A stretch of DNA of 28,500 nt from Butyrivibrio sp. (GTDB lineage Bacteria > Bacillota_A > Clostridia > Lachnospirales > Lachnospiraceae): contig JAILOW010000044.1 in assembly GCA_024690635.1 (NCBI GenBank), positions 1 to 28,500 of the forward strand, given 5' to 3'. Positions 1 to 7,962 of the stretch are shown one piece after another; the first letter of the stretch is position 1; each line of letters opens with the position of its first letter. The notes beneath the pieces were generated by a model. It worked only from the letters and a program-made list of their open reading frames with translations. It ran no database searches and was not told the origin of the DNA. Both the position numbers and the translations under genes were made by a program.

Positions 1-876
1 CTAACTGGTATCAGGGCAATAGCTCTTTTGTATGTAACACCTTCCCTTATGATGCTTCTTGATGAATGCGTTTATATTTTTTACACGGGGAAAAAGCACC
101 CTGATGTGGACTTTTATACTAATTACGGAATGTATTTTGCCAAGGCGATAATACCTACTTTTCTTTTTACTTTTCTTTGCTGTGTTCCTTTTATTAAATC
201 CTGGAACAGAGTTATGGCAAGGATAGAAAGAGATGAGCTTGAAGGGGCGGCAGAGAGGTTTAAGAGTCTTTTCCGCAGAAGTGCCATGCTGATCATTCCA
301 GTTATGATTTTTGTATTTATCCTGGCAGAGACGCTTCAGACAGCGATCTTTGGGAAAGGCACCAAGTTAAGCATTGGAATGGCGCAGCTTTCAAGCATAA
401 TGATAACTCTTTTGGCTGTGGCTGTATTTATTTCCTGGCTTATGAATCACATGGGGAAATCCCTTGTTGTGGTGGTAAATCTCGGTATTTTATGGGCTTT
501 GCACGTGGCAGGACTTGTTCTTTTTATGATGGTTCTTGATCTTGGAGTATACGGAATGCTTCTTGCCTGCATTTTGTCGCTTATTGCTTACGATGCTGTG
601 ACACTTTTTATGGTGGGTAAGCTCCTTAAAATCCAGAGGTCCTTTTTCAAGGTTTGCCTGAGCCCTCTTATTGCATCAGCTCTTTCGGGACTTTTGGTTT
701 ATCTTATAAATCTACTGCTTGTTAATCTCATAGGTGAGATCCTGACTCTGATCATTTGTCTTGTGGCCTTTTACGGAGTATATTTGCTTATCATGGTATT
801 TTTCATGGCCATCAGGCCTCAGGAGCTTTCAAAACTTCCTTTGGGATTTTTGTTTAACGGATTTTCAAGGGAATGA
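1..876 (+). CDS. Polysaccharide flippase, MATE/MurJ-like (3' part)
   Basis: This is the C-terminal part of a multi-pass membrane protein. The frame is open to base 1, so the true start lies to the left; the TTG at 28 is only the first possible start codon inside the window. About 291 residues are visible, with roughly eight hydrophobic segments separated by short basic loops. A loop rich in Arg and Glu (about residues 70-90 of the visible part) is followed by further paired helices, as in the C-terminal half of Wzx/SpoVB/MurJ exporters. Such proteins flip lipid-linked oligosaccharides or peptidoglycan precursors across the cytoplasmic membrane. The substrate cannot be told from this fragment. 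The gene ends 15 nt before the next start, so it is probably in the same operon as the flavoprotein that follows. The family call is from overall pattern, not from a diagnostic motif. Confidence 0.72.
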   Translation, partial: LTGIRAIALLYVTPSLMMLLDECVYIFYTGKKHPDVDFYTNYGMYFAKAIIPTFLFTFLCCVPFIKSWNRVMARIERDELEGAAERFKSLFRRSAMLIIPVMIFVFILAETLQTAIFGKGTKLSIGMAQLSSIMITLLAVAVFISWLMNHMGKSLVVVVNLGILWALHVAGLVLFMMVLDLGVYGMLLACILSLIAYDAVTLFMVGKLLKIQRSFFKVCLSPLIASALSGLLVYLINLLLVNLIGEILTLIICLVAFYGVYLLIMVFFMAIRPQELSKLPLGFLFNGFSRE

Positions 877-891
877 TAAAAGAGGATAGAT

Positions 892-2121
892 TTGAGTAAA
901 AAAGTAATTGTGGCAGGAGGCGGAGCTTCAGGCATGTGTGCTGCGATCTATGCGGCAAGAAACGGTGCCGAAGTAACGATCCTTGAAAAGAACAGCGTCC
1001 TTGGGAAAAAGCTTTCCATGACAGGTAACGGCAGGTGCAATCTCACAAACCTCGATATGAGAAGTGACTGCTACAACGACGCTGCGAAAGGACGCATGAA
1101 GGACTGGCTTAACAGCTACGGAGCCATGGATGTCATTGACTTTTTTAAGTCTCTTGGCGTTGTAACAGTAAATGAGGATGGTTATATCTACCCAAAATCA
1201 GGGCAGGCTTTTACAGTTGTCAAAGCCATGGAAAACGAGCTTAATAGGCTTGGAGTGCAGGTTGTTTTTGATTCTCAGGTAAAAAAGATATTGCATTCCG
1301 GTGGCGAAATGGGAGCCTATGAGGTAAAGACTTCAACTGACTCATATTTTGCAGATTCTGTGATCATCGCAACAGGCTCTTTATCGGGACCCAAGAGCAC
1401 AATGTCAACAGGCGACGGCTATTATATCTGCCAGCAGCTTGGAATGAGCGTAAAAGACAGATTTCCGGCTCTTGTAGGATTTAAATGCGCTGAAAATGAG
1501 TTATTGCCAAAGCAGGGAGTAAGAGCACAGGCTCGCATAACATTTCTTTTGGGAGCAGAAGAAATAGCTTCCGAAGAGGGTGAACTTCAGATTACTTCCG
1601 ATGGTATTTCGGGAATACCTGTTATGCAGGCTTCGGGAAAGATCATCAGATTTGTCAGTGAAAATAAGCCCATAGATGCTATGATAGATTTTTTTGCAGA
1701 CTACGACGATGAGGAATTTGCTGCATTAAAAAAGCAGATGCTTGACCTTAAGGAAGGCAGAACTTTGGAAGAGTTTTTGCAGGGATTTGCAAACAGCAAT
1801 ATCACAGATATGATACTCTGCAAGATGAAGCTTGGAAAAAGAATGAAGATGAAAAATATCTCGGATAGCATGTGCGAGTGCATCCTTGATAATTTCAGAG
1901 CTTTGAAGCTTCGCTTGTCGGAGAGCTATGGATATATTCCTTCACAGGTAACATCAGGCGGTGTCAGTATTGGTGATATTTCAGATGATATGTCATCTAA
2001 AAGTGCTCCCGGAATTTATTGCATTGGGGAGCTTCTTGATGTTGACGGAAGATGCGGCGGATATAACCTTCAGTTTGCATTTACAAGTGGAAGCTTAGCA
2101 GGCACAGCTGCTGCAAGATGA
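892..2121 (+). CDS. HI0933/BaiN-like FAD-dependent oxidoreductase
   Basis: A 409-residue flavoprotein. The N terminus has the Rossmann dinucleotide-binding motif GGGASG (residues 9-14), with an acidic residue at the end of strand 2 (E32). The family signature TGNGRCNLTN follows at residues 44-53. The C-terminal stretch with GIYCIGELLDVDGRCGGYN is also typical of the HI0933/YhiN (BaiN, 'aminoacetone oxidase') family. Known members are soluble FAD enzymes whose physiological substrates are mostly unsettled, so the reaction cannot be named. The start is a TTG at 892, chosen because AGAGGA lies five bases upstream and no ATG fits. The gene sits between the flippase and a second, unrelated FAD oxidoreductase, 18 nt from the latter. 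Confidence 0.9.
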   Translation: MSKKVIVAGGGASGMCAAIYAARNGAEVTILEKNSVLGKKLSMTGNGRCNLTNLDMRSDCYNDAAKGRMKDWLNSYGAMDVIDFFKSLGVVTVNEDGYIYPKSGQAFTVVKAMENELNRLGVQVVFDSQVKKILHSGGEMGAYEVKTSTDSYFADSVIIATGSLSGPKSTMSTGDGYYICQQLGMSVKDRFPALVGFKCAENELLPKQGVRAQARITFLLGAEEIASEEGELQITSDGISGIPVMQASGKIIRFVSENKPIDAMIDFFADYDDEEFAALKKQMLDLKEGRTLEEFLQGFANSNITDMILCKMKLGKRMKMKNISDSMCECILDNFRALKLRLSESYGYIPSQVTSGGVSIGDISDDMSSKSAPGIYCIGELLDVDGRCGGYNLQFAFTSGSLAGTAAAR

Positions 2122-2139
2122 TTTTTTATAGGATTTGAT

Positions 2140-3798
2140 ATGATCAGAATTAACCAGATTAAGATTGAAAAAGATGTAAACAGAATTACGGATGAAAATG
2201 AGCTTCGCAGAATGCTTGTGCAAAAAGCTGCGAAGCTTTTGCGCGTTTTGGAAAAGGATATAGCAGATCTTAGGATAATAAAGCATTCTTTGGACTGCAG
2301 GAAAAAACCTCAGATATTTGACGTCTTTATGGTTGATGTTGCCCTCACAGGCAATCTAGAGAAAAAGGTTCTTTCTAAGATAAAAAATAAAGATATTTCG
2401 TTATGTGAGGAAAAGACCTATGACTTCAGGGAAAAAGTCGGAATGCGACCGGATGAGACTGTTTGTTCCGACTTGGGTGAAGTGGTTGTTATAGGTTCAG
2501 GACCCGCCGGACTTTTTTGCGCTTATGAGCTTTCAATGTGCGGATTTAAGCCGCTTTTACTTGAAAGAGGAAGTGATGTTGATAAGCGTATGGAGGCTGT
2601 TGACAAATTCTGGCAGGGAGGAAAGCTTGATACAAGGACCAATGTACAGTTTGGTGAAGGCGGTGCCGGTACGTTCTCGGACGGCAAGCTAAACACCATG
2701 GTCAAAGACAAAGAAAAAAGAGGCCTTGAAGCTCTTAAGATATTTGCTCTTAACGGAGCTCCCGAAAAGATCAGGTACGAAGCCAAGCCCCACATAGGCA
2801 CGGATATTCTCTGTCATGTTGTAAAAAGCATGAGGCAGGAGATCATAGAAAGGGGCGGAAAGGTTCTTTTTGAAAGCCAGGTTACAGATCTGGAGGTTAA
2901 AGACGGCTCGCTGCAGGCAGTTTTTGTGGGAGATACCAGGTACCCTTGCAAAGCTGCTGTTCTGGCCATAGGACACAGTGCAAGAGATACTTTTTATATG
3001 CTTAGGGACAGGGGCGTTTCAATGGAGAAAAAGCCCTTTGCCGTAGGCTTCAGGGTAGAGCATCCTCAAAAGCTCATAAATATGTCACAGTATGGAATTG
3101 AAGATCCCAAGGGACTTCCTGCCGCAGCCTATAAGCTTGTTGCTAATACCGATGCCGGACGAGGTGTTTATTCGTTTTGCATGTGCCCCGGTGGATATGT
3201 GGTCAATGCTTCCTCTGAAGAGGGGATGCTTGCAGTAAACGGAATGAGCTACAGCGCCCGTAACGGAGAAAATGCCAACTCTGCCATCATCATTACCGTT
3301 GATCCAGGGGACTTTGGATCTGATGATGTGTTATCCGGAGTGGAATTTCAGCGAGGTCTTGAAAAGAAGGCTTTTGACATCGGAAAAGGCAATATCCCCG
3401 TTGAATACTACAGGGATTTCAAGGATAAAAACCCGGAGCCCAAAGAGGATGCTGATAATAGGATCAGACCCAATATGAAAGGCGCATACAGATTTGCGCC
3501 TGTTCATGAGATACTGCCCGGTGAGCTTAATGAGGCATTCTGCGAAGGTATGGAGAAATTCGGAAGGATGATAAAGGGCTATAATGATGATCATGCCCTT
3601 GTTTCCGGTGTTGAGAGCAGAACCTCTTCTCCTGTCAGGATCATGAGAGATGCAGAAGGTGAGTCTGTGAATATATCAGGTCTTTACCCCTGCGGTGAAG
3701 GAGCGGGATATGCAGGAGGCATCATGTCTGCTGCAATGGACGGCATAAGGACTGCGGAGCTTGTAGCAAGGAGGCTTTTGTCACATGACCAAGGATGA
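2140..3798 (+). CDS. COG2509-like FAD-dependent dehydrogenase
   Basis: A 552-residue flavoprotein. Residues 1-110 form an N-terminal domain rich in Lys and Asp. The FAD-binding motif GSGPAG is at residues 119-124, followed by an acidic residue in LLLERG. Further signatures are the NVQFGEGGAGTFSDGKL segment and a C-terminal GLYPCGEGAGYAGGI loop that would close over the flavin. This matches the uncharacterised NAD(P)/FAD-dependent dehydrogenases of COG2509, which are cytosolic; the substrate is unknown. The ATG at 2140 is preceded by AGGA. The gene overlaps the cyclo-ligase gene by 14 nt, which suggests co-translation. It is unrelated in detail to the HI0933-like protein just upstream, so this is not a simple tandem duplication. 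Confidence 0.9.
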   Translation: MIRINQIKIEKDVNRITDENELRRMLVQKAAKLLRVLEKDIADLRIIKHSLDCRKKPQIFDVFMVDVALTGNLEKKVLSKIKNKDISLCEEKTYDFREKVGMRPDETVCSDLGEVVVIGSGPAGLFCAYELSMCGFKPLLLERGSDVDKRMEAVDKFWQGGKLDTRTNVQFGEGGAGTFSDGKLNTMVKDKEKRGLEALKIFALNGAPEKIRYEAKPHIGTDILCHVVKSMRQEIIERGGKVLFESQVTDLEVKDGSLQAVFVGDTRYPCKAAVLAIGHSARDTFYMLRDRGVSMEKKPFAVGFRVEHPQKLINMSQYGIEDPKGLPAAAYKLVANTDAGRGVYSFCMCPGGYVVNASSEEGMLAVNGMSYSARNGENANSAIIITVDPGDFGSDDVLSGVEFQRGLEKKAFDIGKGNIPVEYYRDFKDKNPEPKEDADNRIRPNMKGAYRFAPVHEILPGELNEAFCEGMEKFGRMIKGYNDDHALVSGVESRTSSPVRIMRDAEGESVNISGLYPCGEGAGYAGGIMSAAMDGIRTAELVARRLLSHDQG

Positions 3799-4357
3799 GA
3801 TGAGAAAAACCTTTATGTCAAAAAGAGATGAGCTTTCTTTGGAGCAGATCGAGGAAAAAAGCAGGTCTATCTGCGGTATTGTTACGGAAATGGCGGATTA
3901 CCGGGAGGCAAAGGCTCTTTTGATATATGCTTCCATGAAAAGCGAAGTGATGACGGATGATATCATACTGGATGCACTTAGTCTTGGGAAGAAGGTTTTT
4001 TGCCCTAAGGTTACGGATAAAAACATGGGCATCATGGAGTTTATCAGGATATATGGTCTTGAGGATTTAAAAGCAGGCTTTTACGGAATAAGAGAGCCGT
4101 TTGGTGATGAAGATAAAGAAGTTTATAATGATAGTATGTTAAGCGAATGCCTTATGATAATGCCGGGTGTTGCTTTTGATAAAAAAGGCGGCAGGATCGG
4201 CTATAAAGGCGGTTTCTACGACAGATTTCTGGAAAAAAGGACAGATATGAACAGGCTTGCGATTTCCTTTGACTGTCAGATTAGTAAAGAGACGATCCCT
4301 GTGACCTCGCAGGATATAAACGTCCCTAAGGTTGTGACTGAGAGCGGAGTCCTTTAA
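3785..4357 (+). CDS. 5-formyltetrahydrofolate cyclo-ligase
   Basis: A 190-residue cytosolic enzyme of the 5-FCL/MTHFS family, which converts 5-formyltetrahydrofolate to 5,10-methenyltetrahydrofolate using ATP. This salvages an otherwise inhibitory folate. The diagnostic region is PGVAFD at residues 127-132 followed by GGRIGYKGGFYD at 135-146, close to the family consensus for nucleotide and folate binding. The usual glycine after Tyr is Lys here (YKGG). The length is normal for the family. The ATG at 3785 has AAGGAGG ten bases upstream, inside the end of the preceding flavoprotein gene, which it overlaps by 14 nt. It is probably the last gene of the left-hand operon. Confidence 0.93.
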   Translation: MTKDEMRKTFMSKRDELSLEQIEEKSRSICGIVTEMADYREAKALLIYASMKSEVMTDDIILDALSLGKKVFCPKVTDKNMGIMEFIRIYGLEDLKAGFYGIREPFGDEDKEVYNDSMLSECLMIMPGVAFDKKGGRIGYKGGFYDRFLEKRTDMNRLAISFDCQISKETIPVTSQDINVPKVVTESGVL

Positions 4358-4370
4358 ACCGCTTGGATGT

Positions 4371-5312
4371 ATGGGGAGAAAAAAGAGAGATACAATTGAA
4401 TTCAGGTTTTATGAGATCCCCCAGGGACAGAGCTGTCTTGCTCTTTTGGGGGAGAAGTGGGTGATGAAGTATGGAGAGGCCGATAAATATCTTCATTTCC
4501 ACAATCTCTTTGAAGTGGGATATTGCAGGAACGGCGCGGGAGAGCTGATACTTGATGAAAAGACCTGTCTCTATGACAGGGGCATGCTCTCTGTTATACC
4601 GGCCAATTATCCCCACGCTACCTTCAGTCCTGAAGTTAACTACTGGGAGTACATATTCTTTGATGCGGAAAGTGTTGTAAAAGAGATATTTCCCGATAAC
4701 CCTACAAAGCAAAGAGAGGCTTTGGATATTGTTAACAAAAGGGCGGATCTGTTAAACGGTGAGGATCATCCCGAGATGGTGGAGATCATCACCCGGATCA
4801 TGGAGGAGATGAGAAAGCAGGATTCCTATTACGTAGAAACCACAAGGAATCTGCTTCGGGCATTTGTCCTTCTTTTGATCAGGCTCCAAAAGACCATGGA
4901 TGCTGATAAGGGAACCTTTATCGACACCAAGGACAGGGCGGCTCTTATGACCATAAGGCCTGCACTTGAGTATATAGATTCCAATTACGCAGAGGTCATA
5001 AAGGTGTCAAAACTGGCAGAATGTTGCAGTATGAGTGAAACCAATTTCCGCAGGATCTTTGACGGTGCCATAAATATGTCTCCCATGGATTATGTGAATC
5101 TTGTAAGGATCCAAAAGTCCTGTGACATAATGAACAAAACAGATCATTCAATGGAGATAGTGGCCTCGGAATGCGGCTTTACAACCTTTTCAACCTTTAA
5201 CAGGAACTTCCAAAAGTACCTTGGAACCTCACCTTACCAGTGGAAGAAGAATAAGGAAAACTATGTAAACAAGCTTCTGGACTACAATATCAATGCTTTG
5301 AAGGGCTGGTAG
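4371..5312 (+). CDS. AraC-family transcriptional regulator
   Basis: A 313-residue regulator. The N-terminal half is a cupin-type sensor domain with a His/Phe-rich entry (HFHNLFEVGY) and an IPANYPHAT segment. The C-terminal third, from about residue 198, is the double helix-turn-helix DNA-binding domain, with VSKLAECCSMSETNFRRIF in the first motif and VASECGFTTFSTFNRNFQ plus the GTSPYQW tail in the second. Such proteins usually activate neighbouring sugar-utilisation genes when the sugar is bound. Here the next genes are a sugar ABC importer and a beta-galactosidase on the same strand, so it is the likely local regulator; the ligand is inferred to be a beta-galactoside. The ribosome binding site is weak and the ATG at 4371 begins 13 nt after the cyclo-ligase stop. 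Confidence 0.93.
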   Translation: MGRKKRDTIEFRFYEIPQGQSCLALLGEKWVMKYGEADKYLHFHNLFEVGYCRNGAGELILDEKTCLYDRGMLSVIPANYPHATFSPEVNYWEYIFFDAESVVKEIFPDNPTKQREALDIVNKRADLLNGEDHPEMVEIITRIMEEMRKQDSYYVETTRNLLRAFVLLLIRLQKTMDADKGTFIDTKDRAALMTIRPALEYIDSNYAEVIKVSKLAECCSMSETNFRRIFDGAINMSPMDYVNLVRIQKSCDIMNKTDHSMEIVASECGFTTFSTFNRNFQKYLGTSPYQWKKNKENYVNKLLDYNINALKGW

Positions 5313-5326
5313 ATTATAATATTTCG

Positions 5327-5365
5327 TTCAGAATTGGTTCAAATTTTATTCATAATTGGTCGAAA
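5327..5365 (+). promoter_or_regulatory. Direct repeat, candidate AraC-type operator
   Basis: Two 17-bp copies, TTCAGAATTGGTTCAAA (5327-5343) and TTCATAATTGGTCGAAA (5349-5365), match at 14 of 17 positions with a 22-bp period, about two turns of the helix. AraC-family proteins are known to bind direct half-sites with about 21-bp spacing. The repeat lies between the regulator gene and the sugar-binding protein gene. That the local AraC protein binds here is inference. The distance to the -10 box at 5414 is larger than for the simplest class II activation. Confidence 0.5.
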
Positions 5366-5366
5366 A

Positions 5367-5401
5367 TGCACATTTTAGAAATTAAAATGTGTATTTTTTT
5401 T
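5367..5401 (+). terminator. Hairpin plus T-run after araC-type gene
   Basis: CACATTTTA (5369-5377) and TAAAATGTG (5383-5391) form a perfect 9-bp inverted repeat around a 5-base loop, followed by eight T residues (5394-5401). This has the form of an intrinsic terminator for the regulator gene. The stem is A+T-rich and therefore weak. Because it lies between the direct repeat and the -10 box, it could instead be a protein-binding palindrome. Confidence 0.5.
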
Positions 5402-5413
5402 GAATTCGATTGA

Positions 5414-5419
5414 TATAAT
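5414..5419 (+). promoter_or_regulatory. -10 box of the sugar importer promoter
   Basis: A perfect TATAAT lies 80 nt before the start of the binding-protein gene. At 17 bp upstream (5391-5396) there is no recognisable -35 hexamer. A good -10 with a poor -35 is what an activator-dependent promoter often looks like, which fits the AraC-type gene next door. Confidence 0.55.
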
Positions 5420-5434
5420 TTACATATATCTGAT

Positions 5435-5455
5435 ACGGAAATCATAAGTTTCCGT
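5435..5455 (+). promoter_or_regulatory. Inverted repeat in 5' leader of sugar operon
   Basis: ACGGAAA (5435-5441) and TTTCCGT (5449-5455) are perfect 7-bp inverted arms with a 7-base spacer. They start about 16 bases after the -10 box, so they would lie at the very 5' end of the transcript or over the initial transcribed region. The repeat could be a repressor operator or a 5' stem that protects the mRNA. Confidence 0.4.
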
Positions 5456-5498
5456 CAAATTGCACAATAAAATCTTTTTCATTTAGGGAGGGTAAAAA

Positions 5499-6887
5499 AT
5501 GAAAAGAAAAGCATTATCAATCTTACTTGCATCTGCAATGTCTCTTTCACTTTTAGCAGGATGCGGAAGCTCAGCTTCTGAGGCACCTGCAAACACAGAG
5601 ACAGCAGACGCTACACAGACAGAGACTCAGGCTGCTGATACAACACAGACTGAGGCAGCTCCTGCAGCTGATGTTTCAGCAGAGGGTGAGCATGAGCTTT
5701 CTGTTTACGCTTGGGATAAGAACTTCAACATCCCTGCACTTGAGGCAGCTGAGAAGGCTTATCAGACTGTAGATCCTGATTTTAAACTCAATATCGTTGA
5801 GCAGTCAGCTTCTTCAGACGTTGAGAACGCAGTAACACTTGCTGCTTCATCAGGCGATTACAGCCAGCTTCCTGATATCGTTCTTTTCCAGGATCACTAC
5901 ATTCAGAACTATGTAACAAACTATCCTGATGCATGGATCGATCTTGAGGATGCAGGCATTGACTGGTCTGACTTCGGTGCAGAGAAGCTTTCATATTCAA
6001 CAGTTAACGGCAAGCACTACGGAGCTCCCGTTGATAACGGAACAGCAATCTTCGCATATCGAACAGATATCCTTGAAGAGTGCGGATACACACTTGATGA
6101 TGTTACAGGCATCACGTGGGATCAGTGGCTTGAGATCGGCCGTGTTGTTAAGGAAAAGACCGGCAAGTACCTTGTTTCCATGGACCACAACGGAGATGAC
6201 CTTCCTTACATGATGATGCAGGCTGAAGGCAAGTCTCAGTGGAAAGACGGTGAGCCTAACTTCGTAAACAACGATGACCTTAAGGCAATTCTCAATGTTA
6301 TCATCACAGGCGCTAAGGACGGCGTTATCTACCTTTGCAATGACTGGTCTGAGTATACAGACACATCCATCATTGGCGATCAGGTTGCAGGCGTATTCAA
6401 CGGTAACTGGATCATTCCTACAATGGAACAGGCTACAGAGAACAGCGGAAAGTGGGCTATCACATCAGCTCCTACACTTACAGGTAAGGAAGGCTACGCT
6501 GCAAACGGTGGTTCTTCACTCTATATAACAGGTAACTGCTCAAAGCCCGAGCTTGCAAAGGCATTCCTTGCATACACATTCGGCGGCGGAGAAGGCGCTA
6601 TGGCTACATACGATGATTCACTTCGTAACGGTGGTGTTATCGGAACATGTATCTCAGCTTCCAAGTCTGATGTTTACCAGGAAGGCGTTGACTTCTTCAA
6701 CGGACAGTCAATCTACGCTGACATCGTTGCTATGGGTGCTAACGTTCCCGTTATCGAGCAGAACGATTACCACTACACAGCACGTACATACATCCAGGCA
6801 GCTATCACAAACGTGATCAATGGTGCTGACCTTGACTCTGAGCTTCAGGGCGCAGAAGACCAGGTTAGATTCGAGATGGGACTTTGA
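5499..6887 (+). CDS. Sugar ABC transporter substrate-binding lipoprotein
   Basis: A 462-residue extracellular solute-binding protein (family 1 type). It has a lipoprotein signal peptide with lipobox LLAGC, lipidated at Cys22, then a Thr/Ala/Glu-rich linker to about residue 65 made of imperfect ADxTQTE-like repeats. The ligand-binding domain follows, with a Trp-rich hinge (WDQWLEIG) and a C-terminal GNWIIPTMEQ segment as in carbohydrate binders. It would be anchored outside the membrane and deliver sugar to the two permeases downstream. The start has a strong AGGGAGG site. Codon choice is very uniform (GCA/GCT, ACA, CTT, GTT), consistent with high expression. The ligand is inferred to be a beta-galactoside, because lacZ ends the same cluster. 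Confidence 0.94.
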   Translation: MKRKALSILLASAMSLSLLAGCGSSASEAPANTETADATQTETQAADTTQTEAAPAADVSAEGEHELSVYAWDKNFNIPALEAAEKAYQTVDPDFKLNIVEQSASSDVENAVTLAASSGDYSQLPDIVLFQDHYIQNYVTNYPDAWIDLEDAGIDWSDFGAEKLSYSTVNGKHYGAPVDNGTAIFAYRTDILEECGYTLDDVTGITWDQWLEIGRVVKEKTGKYLVSMDHNGDDLPYMMMQAEGKSQWKDGEPNFVNNDDLKAILNVIITGAKDGVIYLCNDWSEYTDTSIIGDQVAGVFNGNWIIPTMEQATENSGKWAITSAPTLTGKEGYAANGGSSLYITGNCSKPELAKAFLAYTFGGGEGAMATYDDSLRNGGVIGTCISASKSDVYQEGVDFFNGQSIYADIVAMGANVPVIEQNDYHYTARTYIQAAITNVINGADLDSELQGAEDQVRFEMGL

Positions 6888-6888
6888 T

Positions 6889-6958
6889 CACTTGGTGAGG
6901 TTCTTACGAACCTAGTGAGCAAAGCCGTTCCGGCGAGCACAAAGTGCGAGAGCGGAAC
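6889..6958 (+). other. Two adjacent hairpins after the binding-protein gene
   Basis: Directly after the stop codon, AGGTTC (6898-6903) pairs with GAACCT (6908-6913), extended across a bulge by CACT (6889-6892) with AGTG (6914-6917). A second structure pairs GTTCCG (6927-6932) with CGGAAC (6953-6958), with an inner GCAC/GTGC stem (6937-6940, 6944-6947). Neither has a T-run. In binding-protein operons, 3' stem-loops like these often protect the upstream mRNA from decay. The arrangement also resembles REP-type dispersed palindromes. Both roles are inference. Confidence 0.5.
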
Positions 6959-7002
6959 TTCCTTAATTCACTTCGCAATCAAAGGTTATATGAAGTACAT
7001 AA

Positions 7003-7028
7003 GGGGAGTCGGTTAATCCGATTCCCCT
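7003..7028 (+). terminator. Partial terminator before permease genes
   Basis: GGGGAGTCGG (7003-7012) pairs with CCGATTCCCC (7018-7027) through ten positions, one of them G:T, around a 5-base loop. The tail (TATTTACT) is only moderately T-rich, so termination would be incomplete. That would lower permease expression relative to the binding protein, a common layout in ABC importers. Confidence 0.5.
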
Positions 7029-7062
7029 ATTTACTAGAAAGATCTTTAAAAGGGGTACAAAA

Positions 7063-7962
7063 ATGAAGACAAAAAAGAGAATGGGGCTACTTGCCAAGCA
7101 GCGCGCTGCCGGCTGGGTATTTTTGATAATAGCTTCTGCCATGATAATCGTCATGAGCTTTTATCCCATGGTGCAGGCTCTTATCACATCCTTTAAGACA
7201 GGCTCAAGTGCCAACCTTAAGTGGGCAGATCCTGTGATCTACAATTACAAGAGAATGTTTCAGGATAAGATGTTCATGAAATCCGTGGGCAATACTTTCC
7301 TGTATCTTATCGTTCAGGTTCCCATCATGCTGATCCTTGCCATTTTGCTTGCTCAGCTTCTTAACAACAAGGACCTGAAATTCCGCGGACTTTTCCGTAC
7401 CTGTGTATTTCTTCCCTGTGCAGTTTCACTGGTTTCTTATTCACTTATTTTCAGAACTATATTTGCAACTCAGGGACTTATAAACATCATTCTTTCAAAT
7501 CTGGGTATCATCCATGACAATATTAACTGGCTTGGTACCACCAATACTGCAAGACTCGTTATCATCATCGCCCTTATCTGGAGATGGACAGGATATAACA
7601 TGGTATTTTATCTTGCAGGACTTCAGAATATTGAGTACTCTGTATACGAGGCAGCCAAGATCGATGGCGCAAACGGCTGGAAGACCTTCTGGTATGTTAC
7701 GGTTCCCCTTCTTCGTCCCGTTATCGTTATGACATTCATCATGTCTATCAACGGAACACTGCAGCTCTTTGATGAGTCTGTAAACCTTACAAACGGTGGA
7801 CCTGCAAATACGACCATCACAATGTCTCATTACATTTACAATAATTCCTTTGGACAGGGTGTTGCCAACTTTGGCTACGCCTCAGCCATGTCATTCTTTG
7901 TATTTATTCTTGTTGCCATACTTGCTGCAATTAACCTGAAAGTAGGTGATACACGTGACTAA
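7063..7962 (+). CDS. Sugar ABC transporter permease, MalF type
   Basis: A 299-residue inner-membrane permease with about six hydrophobic segments, the first at residues 12-38. The cytoplasmic EAA coupling loop, YEAAKIDGANGWKTFWYVTVP, has its EAA at residues 196-198 and the conserved Gly a few residues later. This is the surface that contacts the ATPase. A long segment after the first helix fits the carbohydrate-uptake (CUT1) family. It pairs with the downstream MalG-type permease and the upstream binding lipoprotein. The ribosome site is a plain AAAAGGGG before the ATG. No ATPase gene is present in the cluster. Confidence 0.94.
   Translation: MKTKKRMGLLAKQRAAGWVFLIIASAMIIVMSFYPMVQALITSFKTGSSANLKWADPVIYNYKRMFQDKMFMKSVGNTFLYLIVQVPIMLILAILLAQLLNNKDLKFRGLFRTCVFLPCAVSLVSYSLIFRTIFATQGLINIILSNLGIIHDNINWLGTTNTARLVIIIALIWRWTGYNMVFYLAGLQNIEYSVYEAAKIDGANGWKTFWYVTVPLLRPVIVMTFIMSINGTLQLFDESVNLTNGGPANTTITMSHYIYNNSFGQGVANFGYASAMSFFVFILVAILAAINLKVGDTRD

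Noticed and set aside
5580..5690. Tandem DNA repeat or CRISPR-like array in the binding-protein gene
   Set aside because: The repetition is the low-complexity Thr/Gln/Ala/Glu linker after the lipobox, not an array with spacers.
7946..7954. GTG at 7946 as start of the MalG-type permease
   Set aside because: It sits within the likely ribosome site for the GTG at 7955 and has none of its own.
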